From Candidatus Rokubacteria bacterium 13_2_20CM_69_15_1 (lineage in GTDB: Bacteria; Methylomirabilota; Methylomirabilia; Rokubacteriales; CSP1-6), in NCBI GenBank assembly GCA_001914535.1, contig MNCR01000068.1, positions 29,526-65,022 on the forward strand: DNA of 35,497 nucleotides, written 5' to 3'. The translations under genes and the position numbers were made by a program. Positions 6,882 through 15,120 of this stretch are shown here, one piece after another. The notes under the pieces were generated by a model. That model was not told the DNA's origin and ran no database searches. It was given only the letters and a program-made list of their open reading frames with translations. The first letter of the stretch is position 1; each line of letters starts with the position of its first letter.

Positions 6882-9371
6882 ATGTCGACCGATCGATATC
6901 CATATCGAGAGATCGAGGCCAGGTGGCAGCACCGCTGGGAGGAGGCCAAGCAGTTCCGCGCCACCGAGGACCCGGCCCGCCCCAAGTTCTATTGCCTGGA
7001 GATGTTCCCGTATCCCTCCGGCCGGATCCACATGGGCCACGTGCGGGTCTACGCGATCGGCGACCTGCTCGCCCGGTACAAGTGGATGCGCGGCTTCAAC
7101 GTGCTCCACCCGATGGGCTGGGACGCGTTCGGGCTCCCCGCGGAGAACGCCGCGATCGAGCACGGCGTCCACCCGGCGATCTGGACCTACGAAAACATCG
7201 ACAACATGCGGGCCCAGCTCAGGAAAATGGGCATCTCGTACGACTGGGACCGCGAGATCGCGACGTGCGATCCCACGTACTACAAGTGGGAGCAGCTCAT
7301 CTTCATCCGGATGCTCGAGCGCGGGCTCGCGTACCGGAAGCGCTCGACCGTCAACTGGTGTCCCTCCTGCCAGACGGTCCTGGCCAACGAGCAGGTCGAG
7401 GACGGCCGCTGCTGGCGGTGCGACTCCGAAGTGACACCGCGCGAGATCGACGGCTGGTTCTTCAAGATCACCGCGTACGCCGAGGAGTTGCTCGCCTGGT
7501 GCGACCGGCTCCCCGGCTGGCCCGAGCGCGTGCTCACGATGCAGCGGAACTGGATCGGCCGGAGCGAGGGCGCCGAGTTCGACCTTCCGGTAGCCGGGCG
7601 GCCCGCGGTCAAGATCCGCGTGTTCACCACGCGCCCAGACACCGCCTTCGGCATGACGTACGCCGTGCTCGCGCCCGAGCACCCGCTCGTGGACCGGCTC
7701 GTCGTCGACGAGCGCGAGCGGGCCGCCGTCGCGGCGTTCCGCGCCGAGGTCGCAAAGGAGTCGGAGATCGAGCGCCTCGCCGCCGATCGGCCCAAGCGCG
7801 GTTTCCGTCTCCAGGCCCGCGTCGTCAACCCGTTCAACGGGGCGGAGATCCCCCTCTTCCTCGCCGACTACGTGCTGATGGGTTACGGCACGGGCGCGAT
7901 CATGGCGGTGCCGGGCGAGGACCAGCGCGACTGGGACTTCGCCAAGCAGCACGGCCTGCCGATCGTCGAGACCGTCACGCGCCCCGACGGGTGGTCGGGC
8001 GGAGCCTACGCGGGCGACGGAATCAAGATCAACTCAGGCTTCCTCGACGGTCTCACCGTCGCCGCGGCGAAGCGGCGGGCGATCGACTGGCTCGTGGCGA
8101 ACGGGCTCGGCGAGGCGACGGTGAACTACCGGCTCCGCGACTGGGGGATCAGCCGCCAGCGGTACTGGGGCGCGCCGATCCCCGTGCTGTATTGCGAGGC
8201 GTGTGGGATGGTGCCCGAGGCGGAGGAAAACCTCCCTGTCGTCCTCCCGCGCGACGTGCAGATCAGCGGCAAGGGCGGCTCGCCGCTGGCCGAGGTCGCG
8301 AGCTTCGTCAACGCCAAGTGCCCGCGCTGCCGTGGCCGCGCGCGCCGCGAGACGGACACGATGGACACGTTCGTCGAGTCGTCGTGGTACTTCCTGCGCT
8401 ACTGCTCGCCGCGATACGAGGGCGGCATGGTCGAGCGGGCCGCCGCCGACTACTGGATGCCCGTGGACCAGTACATCGGCGGGATCGAGCACGCCGTCCT
8501 CCACCTCCTCTACGCGCGCTTCTACACGAAGGTCCTCCGTGACCTCCGGCTCATCAAGCTCGACGAGCCGTTCACCGCGCTCCTCTCGCAGGGGATGGTG
8601 ATCAAGGACGGCGCCAAGATGTCCAAGTCCAAGGGCAACATCGTGGATCCGGACGAGCTGATCCGCACGTTCGGCGCCGACACGGCGCGCCTCTTCTCGC
8701 TCTTCGCCGCGCCCCCCGAGAAAGATCTCGACTGGAACGACCACGGCGTCGAGGGTGCCTCGCGCTTCCTCAACCGCGTCTGGCGCTTCGTGATCGGCCA
8801 TCTCGACGAGCTCAAGGCTCCCGGGGCCACCGCGCGCGGCGTGCCCGCGTCGGAGGACGGCCGGGCGTTTCGGCGGGTCATCCACGACACGATCCGGCGC
8901 GTCACCGACGACATCGAGCACGACTTCCACTTCAACACCGCGATCAGCGCGGTCATGGAGCTGGTCAACGCGCTCTCCGTCTTCGACGGACACCCCGGCG
9001 GCCGCGTCCCGCCCGCCGAGCGACCGCCGCTCCTGCGCGAGGCGGTGGAGACGATCCTCCGCTTGCTCGGGCCCTTCTGCCCGCACATCACCGAGGAGCT
9101 CTGGTCGCAGCTCGGTCATCGGGAGAGCGTCTTCACGCAGCGCTGGCCGACCCCCGACCCCGACGCGCTCAAGAGGGAGGAGGTCACGGTGGTCGTGCAG
9201 GTGGACGGCAGGGTGCGCGGCCGGCTCCTCGTGGGCGTCGACGCCTCGGAGGAGCGGATCCGGCAGCTCGCGTTGGCCGACGAACGGGTGAGGCCGTGGG
9301 TGGCCTCGCGCCGCGTGGAGAAGGTCGTCGTCGTGCCGAACCGGCTCGTCAACATCGTGACGCGCGCATGA
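6882..9371 (+). CDS. leuS: Leucyl-tRNA synthetase
   Basis: Class Ia aminoacyl-tRNA synthetase that charges tRNA-Leu; 829 residues, normal for bacterial LeuRS. The HIGH signature appears as HMGH (50-53) after YPSGRI. A zinc-binding CxxC region (NWCPSCQTVLANEQV) follows. The CP1 editing domain occupies roughly residues 220-410 and includes the TTRPDT threonine-rich segment and the conserved aspartate region GTGAIMAVPGEDQRD. The KMSKS loop is intact at 579-583. The anticodon-binding helical domain and the C-terminal domain (VVVQVDGRVRGRL) are present. The stop overlaps the lptE start by ATGA (9368-9371). The start ATG has no evident ribosome-binding site, and a possible promoter ends right upstream. 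Confidence 0.97.
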   Translation: MSTDRYPYREIEARWQHRWEEAKQFRATEDPARPKFYCLEMFPYPSGRIHMGHVRVYAIGDLLARYKWMRGFNVLHPMGWDAFGLPAENAAIEHGVHPAIWTYENIDNMRAQLRKMGISYDWDREIATCDPTYYKWEQLIFIRMLERGLAYRKRSTVNWCPSCQTVLANEQVEDGRCWRCDSEVTPREIDGWFFKITAYAEELLAWCDRLPGWPERVLTMQRNWIGRSEGAEFDLPVAGRPAVKIRVFTTRPDTAFGMTYAVLAPEHPLVDRLVVDERERAAVAAFRAEVAKESEIERLAADRPKRGFRLQARVVNPFNGAEIPLFLADYVLMGYGTGAIMAVPGEDQRDWDFAKQHGLPIVETVTRPDGWSGGAYAGDGIKINSGFLDGLTVAAAKRRAIDWLVANGLGEATVNYRLRDWGISRQRYWGAPIPVLYCEACGMVPEAEENLPVVLPRDVQISGKGGSPLAEVASFVNAKCPRCRGRARRETDTMDTFVESSWYFLRYCSPRYEGGMVERAAADYWMPVDQYIGGIEHAVLHLLYARFYTKVLRDLRLIKLDEPFTALLSQGMVIKDGAKMSKSKGNIVDPDELIRTFGADTARLFSLFAAPPEKDLDWNDHGVEGASRFLNRVWRFVIGHLDELKAPGATARGVPASEDGRAFRRVIHDTIRRVTDDIEHDFHFNTAISAVMELVNALSVFDGHPGGRVPPAERPPLLREAVETILRLLGPFCPHITEELWSQLGHRESVFTQRWPTPDPDALKREEVTVVVQVDGRVRGRLLVGVDASEERIRQLALADERVRPWVASRRVEKVVVVPNRLVNIVTRA

Positions 9372-9871
9372 CGCTGCGGGCCCCGGCGCTCGTGGTCGCG
9401 GTGGCGGCGCTCGCCGGCTGCGGCTATTCGCTCCGCGGTAACCTCCCGGACCGCATCAAGACCGTCGCCGTCCCGGTGTTCGTGAACCGGACCTCCGAGC
9501 CCGCGGTGGAGAACTTCCTCACCCAGGCGGTCGTGCACGCGTTCTCGACCAACGGCCGTCTGCGGGTCGTCAAGCCGGAGGAGGCGGACGCGCTCCTCGA
9601 GGGCGAGGTCGTGGGCTATCAGATCCAGCCACTCGCGCTCGACCCGCGCGCCAACATCCAGCAGTACCGGCTCCTCGTCACGATGAATCTGAAGATGCGC
9701 GACGTGCGACGCAACACGCTGCTGTTCGAGCAGGCGCGGTTCCAGGAGAAGTCCGACTTCCGGGTGGTCGGCGCGGTCTCACAGACGATTGCCCGGGAGG
9801 AGACCGCGTTGCAGGCGGCGGCGGTGGACATCGCACGGGCGATCGTGAGCCTCGCGATCGACCGCTTCTGA
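9368..9871 (+). CDS. lptE: LPS-assembly lipoprotein LptE
   Basis: LptE is the outer-membrane lipoprotein that plugs the LptD barrel and helps insert LPS into the outer leaflet. The 167-residue protein starts at the ATG overlapping the leuS stop. That start gives a lipoprotein signal peptide with lipobox LAGC (C at residue 18) followed by GYSLRG, the classic LptE opening. The body (IKTVAVPVFVNRTSEPAVENFLT, then a VDIARAIVS-like C-terminus) fits the LptE/RlpB family fold. The leuS-lptE-holA order is widespread in LPS-bearing bacteria and strengthens the call. LptD itself is not in the window. Confidence 0.9.
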   Translation: MTLRAPALVVAVAALAGCGYSLRGNLPDRIKTVAVPVFVNRTSEPAVENFLTQAVVHAFSTNGRLRVVKPEEADALLEGEVVGYQIQPLALDPRANIQQYRLLVTMNLKMRDVRRNTLLFEQARFQEKSDFRVVGAVSQTIAREETALQAAAVDIARAIVSLAIDRF

Positions 9872-9874
9872 TCG

Positions 9875-10879
9875 TTGGACTCCACGGGCTTCCTGCGACT
9901 CGTCGAGCGCGGGGAGCTGCCGCCGGTGCTTCTGCTCCACGGCCCGGACGCCCAGCTCCTCGACGATGCGCTCGCTCTCGTCACGCGCGGCCTCTTCCCC
10001 GACCCGTCGAGCGCCGCGTTCGGCCGCGAGGTGCTCGACGGGTCCCAGACGGACGCCGAGGCCGTCGTCACCTCGGCGATGACGCTCCCGCTGATGGGCG
10101 GCGTGCGGCTGGTGGTCGTCCGCCACGCCCAGGCGCTCGGCCCGCGGAACGCCGCGGCGCTCGGCGCCTACGCCCGCGACCCGAACCCCGCGACGCGTCT
10201 CGTGCTCCTCGGCGACGAGGGCCTTCGCGCCTCGCGCGACCGACGCGCCGATCACTGGCTCGTCCAGACCTTGCCGGCGGCGGCGATCGTGGACCTTCCG
10301 GCCCGCCAGGGGCGCGAGCTCACCCGGTGGCTCTGCGAGCGCGCGGCGGCCGAAGGGCTCCACGTCAGCGAGGAAGCCGCAAAGCTCTTGCTCGAGTGGG
10401 CGGGGGAGGACGGGGCGGTGCTGCTGGGCGAGGTCCGCAAGGCGGCGCTCGCTGGCGGCGCCGACAACCGGAGCGTCGGAGTCAACGAGGTCGGCGCGAT
10501 CGTCGGGGAGCACCGCCTCGCCGACATCTTCGAGCTCACCCGCGCCGTGCAGCGCCGGGACCTCGGCCTCGCTCTCAAGACGCTCGAGCGGCTGCTCGCC
10601 ACGGAGGAGCCCATGCGCATGCTGGGTCTCCTGGCGCGCGACCTCCGTGTGGCGTGGACGGTGCGGGCGCTCGTGGAGCGGGGCCAGTCGACCGCCGAGA
10701 TCGCGCGCGCCCTGCGGTTGCCGCCTGCGGTGGTCGACACGTGGAGCCGAGGGGACCCGGCTGCGCTCCTGGCCGAGAAGCTCACGCGGTGTTGGGACGT
10801 CGAGCAGCGGGTCAAGTCGAGCGGCGCGCCGCGCGCGGAGCTGACGCTGCTCGTCGCCGACCTGTGTGCCGGGCGGTGA
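9875..10879 (+). CDS. holA: DNA polymerase III subunit delta
   Basis: HolA is the clamp-loader subunit that opens the beta sliding clamp. The 334-residue length is typical. The N-terminal AAA+-like domain opens PPVLLLHGPDAQLLDDAL and includes the family's LPLMGGVRLVVV strand. The middle domain carries GRELTRWLCERAAAEGLHVSEEAA and the LLLEWAGEDGAVLLGEVRK helix. The C-terminal collar domain (IFELTRAVQRRDLGLALKTL, MRMLGLLARDLR) is complete. Translation appears to start at TTG 9875, 3 bases after the lptE stop. Its TGA overlaps the next gene's GTG (10876-10879). Confidence 0.93.
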   Translation: MDSTGFLRLVERGELPPVLLLHGPDAQLLDDALALVTRGLFPDPSSAAFGREVLDGSQTDAEAVVTSAMTLPLMGGVRLVVVRHAQALGPRNAAALGAYARDPNPATRLVLLGDEGLRASRDRRADHWLVQTLPAAAIVDLPARQGRELTRWLCERAAAEGLHVSEEAAKLLLEWAGEDGAVLLGEVRKAALAGGADNRSVGVNEVGAIVGEHRLADIFELTRAVQRRDLGLALKTLERLLATEEPMRMLGLLARDLRVAWTVRALVERGQSTAEIARALRLPPAVVDTWSRGDPAALLAEKLTRCWDVEQRVKSSGAPRAELTLLVADLCAGR

Positions 10880-12216
10880 GCCTCCGCGCGCTCGCGCTGC
10901 TTGTCTGTCTCGCGTGTCCCGTCATCGCACGCGCCGAAGGCCGAGCGCGCCCGCCGGCCCCGGCGTCACGGCCCGAGCCACTCCGCGCCGGCGCCGCGAT
11001 GGTTCCGCTGCGCGTCCCGGTGGGCACGCCGCTCGCCGGCTACGGGAGCATCCGACGCCGACTGCCCGTGCCGGACCTCCTCGGCCTCCACCCCCACGCC
11101 TTCTGGTTCAAGCCGGGCGAGGGGGAGCTCGACGCGCCGGCCGCGCGGGCGCTCGTGCTCGAGACGGTGACCGCCCGACTCACGTGGGTGACGGTGGATC
11201 TGGTCGCGGTGGACCGAGCGTTCGTGGATGCCCTCCGGCAGCGGCTCGAGGACGCGGGCTCGCGGCCCGGCGCGCTTGTCGTGTCGGCGTCCCATACCCA
11301 CTCGGGGCCCGGCGCCTTCCTCGACTCATGGCTGATGGGGATCCTGGCGGCCGATCGTTTCGACGGGGAGGTGCTGCGGGCGTTCCTGGACAGCGTCGTC
11401 GAGGCCGTGCAACGCGCCGAGACGGGGAGAGCGCCGGCGCGTCTCGGCGCGGCCCGTATCGACGGGCCGCCGCTGACGGTGAGCCGGCTGGACCAGCCGG
11501 TCGATCCTGAGCTCGTCGTGCTCAAGGTCGCCTCACCCTCGGGCGCGCCGATCGCGCTCCTGTGGAACTATGCGATCCACGGCACGATGCTCGGGTCGCG
11601 CAATCTCAAGTACTCGGGCGACGTCATGGGGGTGGCGTCGCGCGAGCTCGAGCGGCGCTTCCGGGTTCCGGCGCTCTTCGTGAACGGCGCCGTCGGCGAC
11701 GTGAGCCCCCGCCACCACGGCCCCGCCGCGGCGGTCGCCGACGGCCGGACGCTCGCCGCCGCCGCCGACGAGGCGTGGGCGCGTGCGACTCCCGAGCCGC
11801 TGGGCGCACTCGTGATCCGGACCGCGCGGGTGCAGCTGCCCCCTCCCGCCGTCTCGCTCCGGAACTGCACCCGGCGCTGGGTGCCGAGGACGTTGACGCT
11901 CCCCCTCGGGCGAGCGCTGCCCCGCGAGACCGAGCTGATCGCCGGCACGCTCGGCGAGACGGCCTGGGTGACCATCCCCGGTGAGCTCCAGGCCCAGCTC
12001 GGACGCACGCTCAAGGAGGCGGGCCAGGCCGCCGGGATGCGCGCGTTCGTCGCTGGTGTGTCGAACGACTATCTCGGCTACTTCCTCACGGCCGAAGACT
12101 ACGACAGAACCGCCTACGTCGCCTGCGCGAGCCTCTACGGCCCGGAAGCAGGTGCGCGTCTGATTCGCGCGGCGGTGGATCTGCTGCAGGGGCTCGCCGC
12201 CGAGGATCAGCGGTGA
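10876..12216 (+). CDS. Secreted neutral/alkaline ceramidase-like hydrolase
   Basis: This 446-residue protein has an N-terminal signal peptide (LALLVCLACPVIARA, cleavage near residue 20) and resembles the N-terminal catalytic domain of neutral/alkaline (non-lysosomal) ceramidases. Those zinc amidohydrolases split ceramide into sphingosine and fatty acid. Zinc-site motifs appear in the family order: SASHTHSGPG (H140, H142), NYAIHGT (H235), PGE (E370) and NDYLGY (Y399/Y402). The catalytic-serine motif GDVSP is at 274-278 (S277). It is shorter than the ~650-residue secreted ceramidases and lacks room for their C-terminal immunoglobulin-like domain. The real substrate is open: ceramide, another N-acyl lipid, or something else. 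GTG 10876 overlaps the holA stop, and its 3' end overlaps convergent rpsT by 10 bases. Confidence 0.8.
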   Translation: MSLRALALLVCLACPVIARAEGRARPPAPASRPEPLRAGAAMVPLRVPVGTPLAGYGSIRRRLPVPDLLGLHPHAFWFKPGEGELDAPAARALVLETVTARLTWVTVDLVAVDRAFVDALRQRLEDAGSRPGALVVSASHTHSGPGAFLDSWLMGILAADRFDGEVLRAFLDSVVEAVQRAETGRAPARLGAARIDGPPLTVSRLDQPVDPELVVLKVASPSGAPIALLWNYAIHGTMLGSRNLKYSGDVMGVASRELERRFRVPALFVNGAVGDVSPRHHGPAAAVADGRTLAAAADEAWARATPEPLGALVIRTARVQLPPPAVSLRNCTRRWVPRTLTLPLGRALPRETELIAGTLGETAWVTIPGELQAQLGRTLKEAGQAAGMRAFVAGVSNDYLGYFLTAEDYDRTAYVACASLYGPEAGARLIRAAVDLLQGLAAEDQR

Positions 12217-12458
12217 GCGGCGAGTCGGCGGGCGAGGGCGGACTTCTTGCGGGCCGCGGTGTTGCGGTGGAGCACGCCCTTCGACATGGCCTTGTCGAGA
12301 GCGCGGATGGCCTCGAGGATCGCTGCGGACGCGGCCGCACCTTCCACGGCACGAGCCGCCTTGACCAGGGTGCGTACCCGCGATCGCACGGTCCGATTGC
12401 GGAGCCGCCGTCGCTCGTTTTGCCGGATACGCTTCGTCGCCGACTTCGTATTCGCCAC
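12207..12458 (-). CDS. rpsT: 30S ribosomal protein S20
   Basis: S20 binds 16S rRNA early in small-subunit assembly. The 83-residue, very basic protein begins MANTKSATKRIRQNERRRLRN and has the conserved AIRALDKAMSKGVLHRNTAARKKS C-terminal half split by a helix turn. It initiates at GTG (12458-12456) with an AGGAG Shine-Dalgarno 7 bases upstream. It lies on the minus strand inside an otherwise plus-strand run, divergent from murJ. Its last 10 bases overlap the end of the ceramidase-like gene tail to tail. Confidence 0.97.
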   Translation of the reverse strand: MANTKSATKRIRQNERRRLRNRTVRSRVRTLVKAARAVEGAAASAAILEAIRALDKAMSKGVLHRNTAARKKSALARRLAAHR

Positions 12459-12535
12459 GTGAACGCTCCTTTCGCCACACCACCGTCGCCACGCACGGCC
12501 TCGGAACGGGCCGCGGGCCGCGTCGCACGCGGTGC

Positions 12536-12564
12536 ATCATGCCCGAATAGCGGGGCGATTTCAA
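12536..12564 (-). promoter_or_regulatory. Promoter for rpsT
   Basis: On the minus strand, TTGAAA (12564-12559), a 17-base spacer and CATGAT (12541-12536) fit a sigma70 promoter. The 5' edge lies 1 base from the murJ GTG at 12566. The resulting rpsT leader is about 70 bases and GC-rich, enough for the S20 autoregulation known in E. coli, though no binding site is recognisable. Confidence 0.65.
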
Positions 12565-12565
12565 G

Positions 12566-14143
12566 GTGAGCTCGACCGAACGACAGGTCGTCCGCGCGCT
12601 CGGCTCCATCGGCAGCGCCACGCTGCTGAGCCGCGTGATCGGCTTCGTCCGCGACATGGTCGTGGCGCTCGCGTTCGGCGCCGGGCCGGTGACCGACGCG
12701 TTTTTCGTCGCCTTCCGGATCCCCAACATCCTCCGCCGCCTCCTCGCCGAGGGGGCGCTCTCGACGGCGATGATCCCGGTCTTCTCGGAATATTTCGTGA
12801 CGCGCTCGCGGCCCGAGGTGCTGCGGATGCTCCGCGCGGTCCTCGCATCGGCGCTCGTCGCCCTCGGCGCCACGGCGCTGCTCGGCGCCGCGACGGCGCC
12901 GTGGATCCTGACGCTGATCGCGCCGGGCTTTGCCGACAACCCTGCCCAGGCGGAACTGGCCGTACTCCTGACCCGCGTGATGTTTCCCTACATCGTGCTG
13001 GTCGGGCTCGGAGCCGTCGCCACCGGCGCCTTGAACGCGCAGGGGCGGTTCTTCGCGAGCGCACTGGGCCCCGCGCTTCAGAATGTCGGGATGATCGCGG
13101 CGATCCCGCTCCTGATGACACGCGTGGACCCGCCGGTCCTCTCGCTCGCAATCGGGGTGCTGGTCGGCGGCGTCGGCCAGCTCCTGGTCCAGCTGCCGAG
13201 CCTCCGCCGGTGCGGGCTCCTCGTCCTGCCGACGGTCGAGTTCCGCCACCCGGCGCTCGCGCGCCTCGGGCGCCTGCTCCTGCCTGCGGTGTTCGGTCTG
13301 GCCGCGGTGCAGGTGATGCTCTTCGTGAACACGCTCCTTGCCTCGCTGCTGCGCCCGGGCTCGATCTCATACCTCTACTACGCCGACCGGGTCATGGAGT
13401 TCCCGCTCGGCGTCTTCGGGATCGCGCTGGCGTCGGCGTCGCTGCCCGTGATGGCCCGGCAGGCCGCGGCAGGCGAGACACGGGCGGTGACCGAGACCCT
13501 GAATTTCTCGCTCCGCCTCGCCCTGTACGTCTCGCTCCCGGCCATGGCCGGGCTCGTGATCTTGCGCGCGCCGATCGTCCGCGTGCTCTTCGAGCGGGGG
13601 CGATTCGGGCCCGCCGAGACCGCGGCGACCGCCGACGCGCTCGCGTGGTACGCGATCGGCCTCGCCGGCTTCGCGGGCTCGCGAATCGCCGCACAGGTGT
13701 TCTACGCGCTCGGCGAGGCGGGTACCGCCGTTCGCCTCGGCATCGTCGCGGTCGGCGCGAACGTGGTCGCGGCACTCCTGATGATGGGACCGTTCGGCCA
13801 CGCTGGCCTCGCCGGCGCATCGTCCGTCGGCGCGTACGTGAACCTCCTGGCGCTCCTCTGGGCGGCGCGGCGCCGTCTCGGACCGCTCGGCGGCCGTACG
13901 CTCTGCGCCAGCGCGGCGCGGACGCTCGCGGCGACGGTCCCCTTGCTCGCCTGGTGCGCGCTGGCGCTCGCGGTGTGGCCCGCGGCGGGCTCGCTCTCCG
14001 TGGAGGTCGCGTGGCTCGGCGGGACGATTGGGGGAGGCGTCGCCCTCTTCTGGGGAGCCAGTGTGGTCCTCGGCGTGTCGGAACGCACCGCGCTCCACCG
14101 GATGGTGTCGCGGTCCGAGCCGAGGGACGGCGTCAGCGCGTGA
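12566..14143 (+). CDS. murJ: Lipid II flippase MurJ
   Basis: MurJ is an inner-membrane flippase that moves lipid II from the cytoplasmic to the periplasmic face for peptidoglycan synthesis. It has 525 residues, almost all in hydrophobic segments consistent with the family's 14 membrane helices. The MurJ/MviN signature opening is clear: SATLLSRVIGFVRDMVVALAFG, then VTDAFFVAFRIPNILRRLLAEGALSTAMIPVF, with the essential arginines on helices 1 and 2. Further hallmarks are YYADRVMEFPLGVFGIALA and VRVLFERGRFG. The GTG at 12566 lies against the rpsT -35 box, leaving little room for its own leader. Clustering with rpsT is common in Gram-negative bacteria. Confidence 0.95.
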   Translation: MSSTERQVVRALGSIGSATLLSRVIGFVRDMVVALAFGAGPVTDAFFVAFRIPNILRRLLAEGALSTAMIPVFSEYFVTRSRPEVLRMLRAVLASALVALGATALLGAATAPWILTLIAPGFADNPAQAELAVLLTRVMFPYIVLVGLGAVATGALNAQGRFFASALGPALQNVGMIAAIPLLMTRVDPPVLSLAIGVLVGGVGQLLVQLPSLRRCGLLVLPTVEFRHPALARLGRLLLPAVFGLAAVQVMLFVNTLLASLLRPGSISYLYYADRVMEFPLGVFGIALASASLPVMARQAAAGETRAVTETLNFSLRLALYVSLPAMAGLVILRAPIVRVLFERGRFGPAETAATADALAWYAIGLAGFAGSRIAAQVFYALGEAGTAVRLGIVAVGANVVAALLMMGPFGHAGLAGASSVGAYVNLLALLWAARRRLGPLGGRTLCASAARTLAATVPLLAWCALALAVWPAAGSLSVEVAWLGGTIGGGVALFWGASVVLGVSERTALHRMVSRSEPRDGVSA

Positions 14144-14188
14144 GCGTCACGTAGCACGCGCCGAAGCGGACGCTCCGAGCGGCGCGGG

Positions 14189-14218
14189 TTTCGCGATTCG
14201 CGAGCGCCGTGATAAGAT
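14189..14218 (+). promoter_or_regulatory. Probable extended -10 promoter for xerD
   Basis: An extended -10, TGATAAGAT (TG at 14210-14211, TAAGAT at 14213-14218), lies 17 bases before the xerD ATG. The -35 is poor (TTTCGC at 14189-14194, 18-base spacer), as is usual for extended -10 promoters. Transcription would begin about 14225. It fills the 91-base gap after murJ, where I see nothing else. Confidence 0.55.
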
Positions 14219-14234
14219 TCGACGTGGTCACTCT

Positions 14235-15119
14235 ATGACCGAGGCGGTCGTTGAGTATCTCGGGGCCCTGCAGACGGAGCAGGGAGCGTCCCGAAATACT
14301 CTCGCCGCCTACCGCCGTGATCTCACCGACTTCACCGAGTTTCTCAGACGCGCGCGGTGCGCACTCCCCAACCTCGCTCCTGACGACCTGGTCGTCTACC
14401 TGGACGGCCTGCGCAGGCGAGGCCTCCGCCCCTCGAGCGTCGCTCGCCGAATGTCCGCCGTCCGTGGCCTCTACCGTCACTTGCTGCGCTCCGGGGCGCT
14501 GGACCGCGATCCCACGGAGTACGTCGAGATCCCGCGGCGCGGGCGCTCGCTGCCGCGGACACTGTCGCTCGAAGCCGCCACGGCGCTCGTGGAGGCGCCT
14601 GACACGACCGAGCCCCGCGGTCTGCGCGACCGCGCGATCCTCGAGCTCCTCTATGCCACGGGGATGCGCGCCTCGGAGTGCCTCGACCTCAAGCTGGAAG
14701 ACCTCAACCTCCAGGCTGGCTACGTCGTCTGCACGGGCAAGGGGCGCACGCAGAGGCTCGTGCCGGTCGGCGCCGAGGCGGCCGCCTGGGTCGCGCGCTA
14801 CATGAAAGAGGTGCGGCCGCGCCACACGGGCCGCCGCGACAGCGGCCGGCTCTTCGTGAACCCCCGCGGCGGCCGGCTCTCGCGCCAGTCACTCTGGGTC
14901 GTCGTGCGCCGGGCCGCGGCGCGCGCGGGCCTCCGCGGCCGGTTGTCGCCTCACATGCTGCGCCACTCCTTCGCGAGCCACCTGCTCCAGGGCGGCGCCG
15001 ACCTCCGTTCCGTTCAGGCGATGCTCGGTCACGCCGACATCGCGACGACGCAGATCTACACCCATCTGCCGACCGCCGCACTCACGCGGATGTACCGGCG
15101 GTTCCACCCGAGGGCCTGA
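14235..15119 (+). CDS. xerD: Tyrosine recombinase XerD/XerC
   Basis: Site-specific recombinase that resolves chromosome dimers at dif together with a partner. At 294 residues it matches Xer proteins rather than phage integrases. The SAM-like core-binding domain covers residues 1-90. The catalytic set is complete: R145 (TGMRASE), K169 (GKGRTQR), H240 and R243 (HMLRHSFASHLL), H266 (LGHADI) and nucleophile Y275 (TQIYTH). ATG 14235 is chosen over upstream in-frame starts because the homology begins at residue 1 and a promoter sits just ahead. XerD is more likely than XerC from the LLQGGADLRSVQAMLGHADI signature and the company of murJ, but XerC is not excluded. Confidence 0.88.
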   Translation: MTEAVVEYLGALQTEQGASRNTLAAYRRDLTDFTEFLRRARCALPNLAPDDLVVYLDGLRRRGLRPSSVARRMSAVRGLYRHLLRSGALDRDPTEYVEIPRRGRSLPRTLSLEAATALVEAPDTTEPRGLRDRAILELLYATGMRASECLDLKLEDLNLQAGYVVCTGKGRTQRLVPVGAEAAAWVARYMKEVRPRHTGRRDSGRLFVNPRGGRLSRQSLWVVVRRAAARAGLRGRLSPHMLRHSFASHLLQGGADLRSVQAMLGHADIATTQIYTHLPTAALTRMYRRFHPRA

Positions 15120-15120
15120 G

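Noticed and set aside
14235-15119. Integrase marking a mobile element
   Set aside because: Length, motifs and core-gene neighbours indicate a housekeeping Xer recombinase. No attachment-site repeats, tRNA or cargo genes are nearby.
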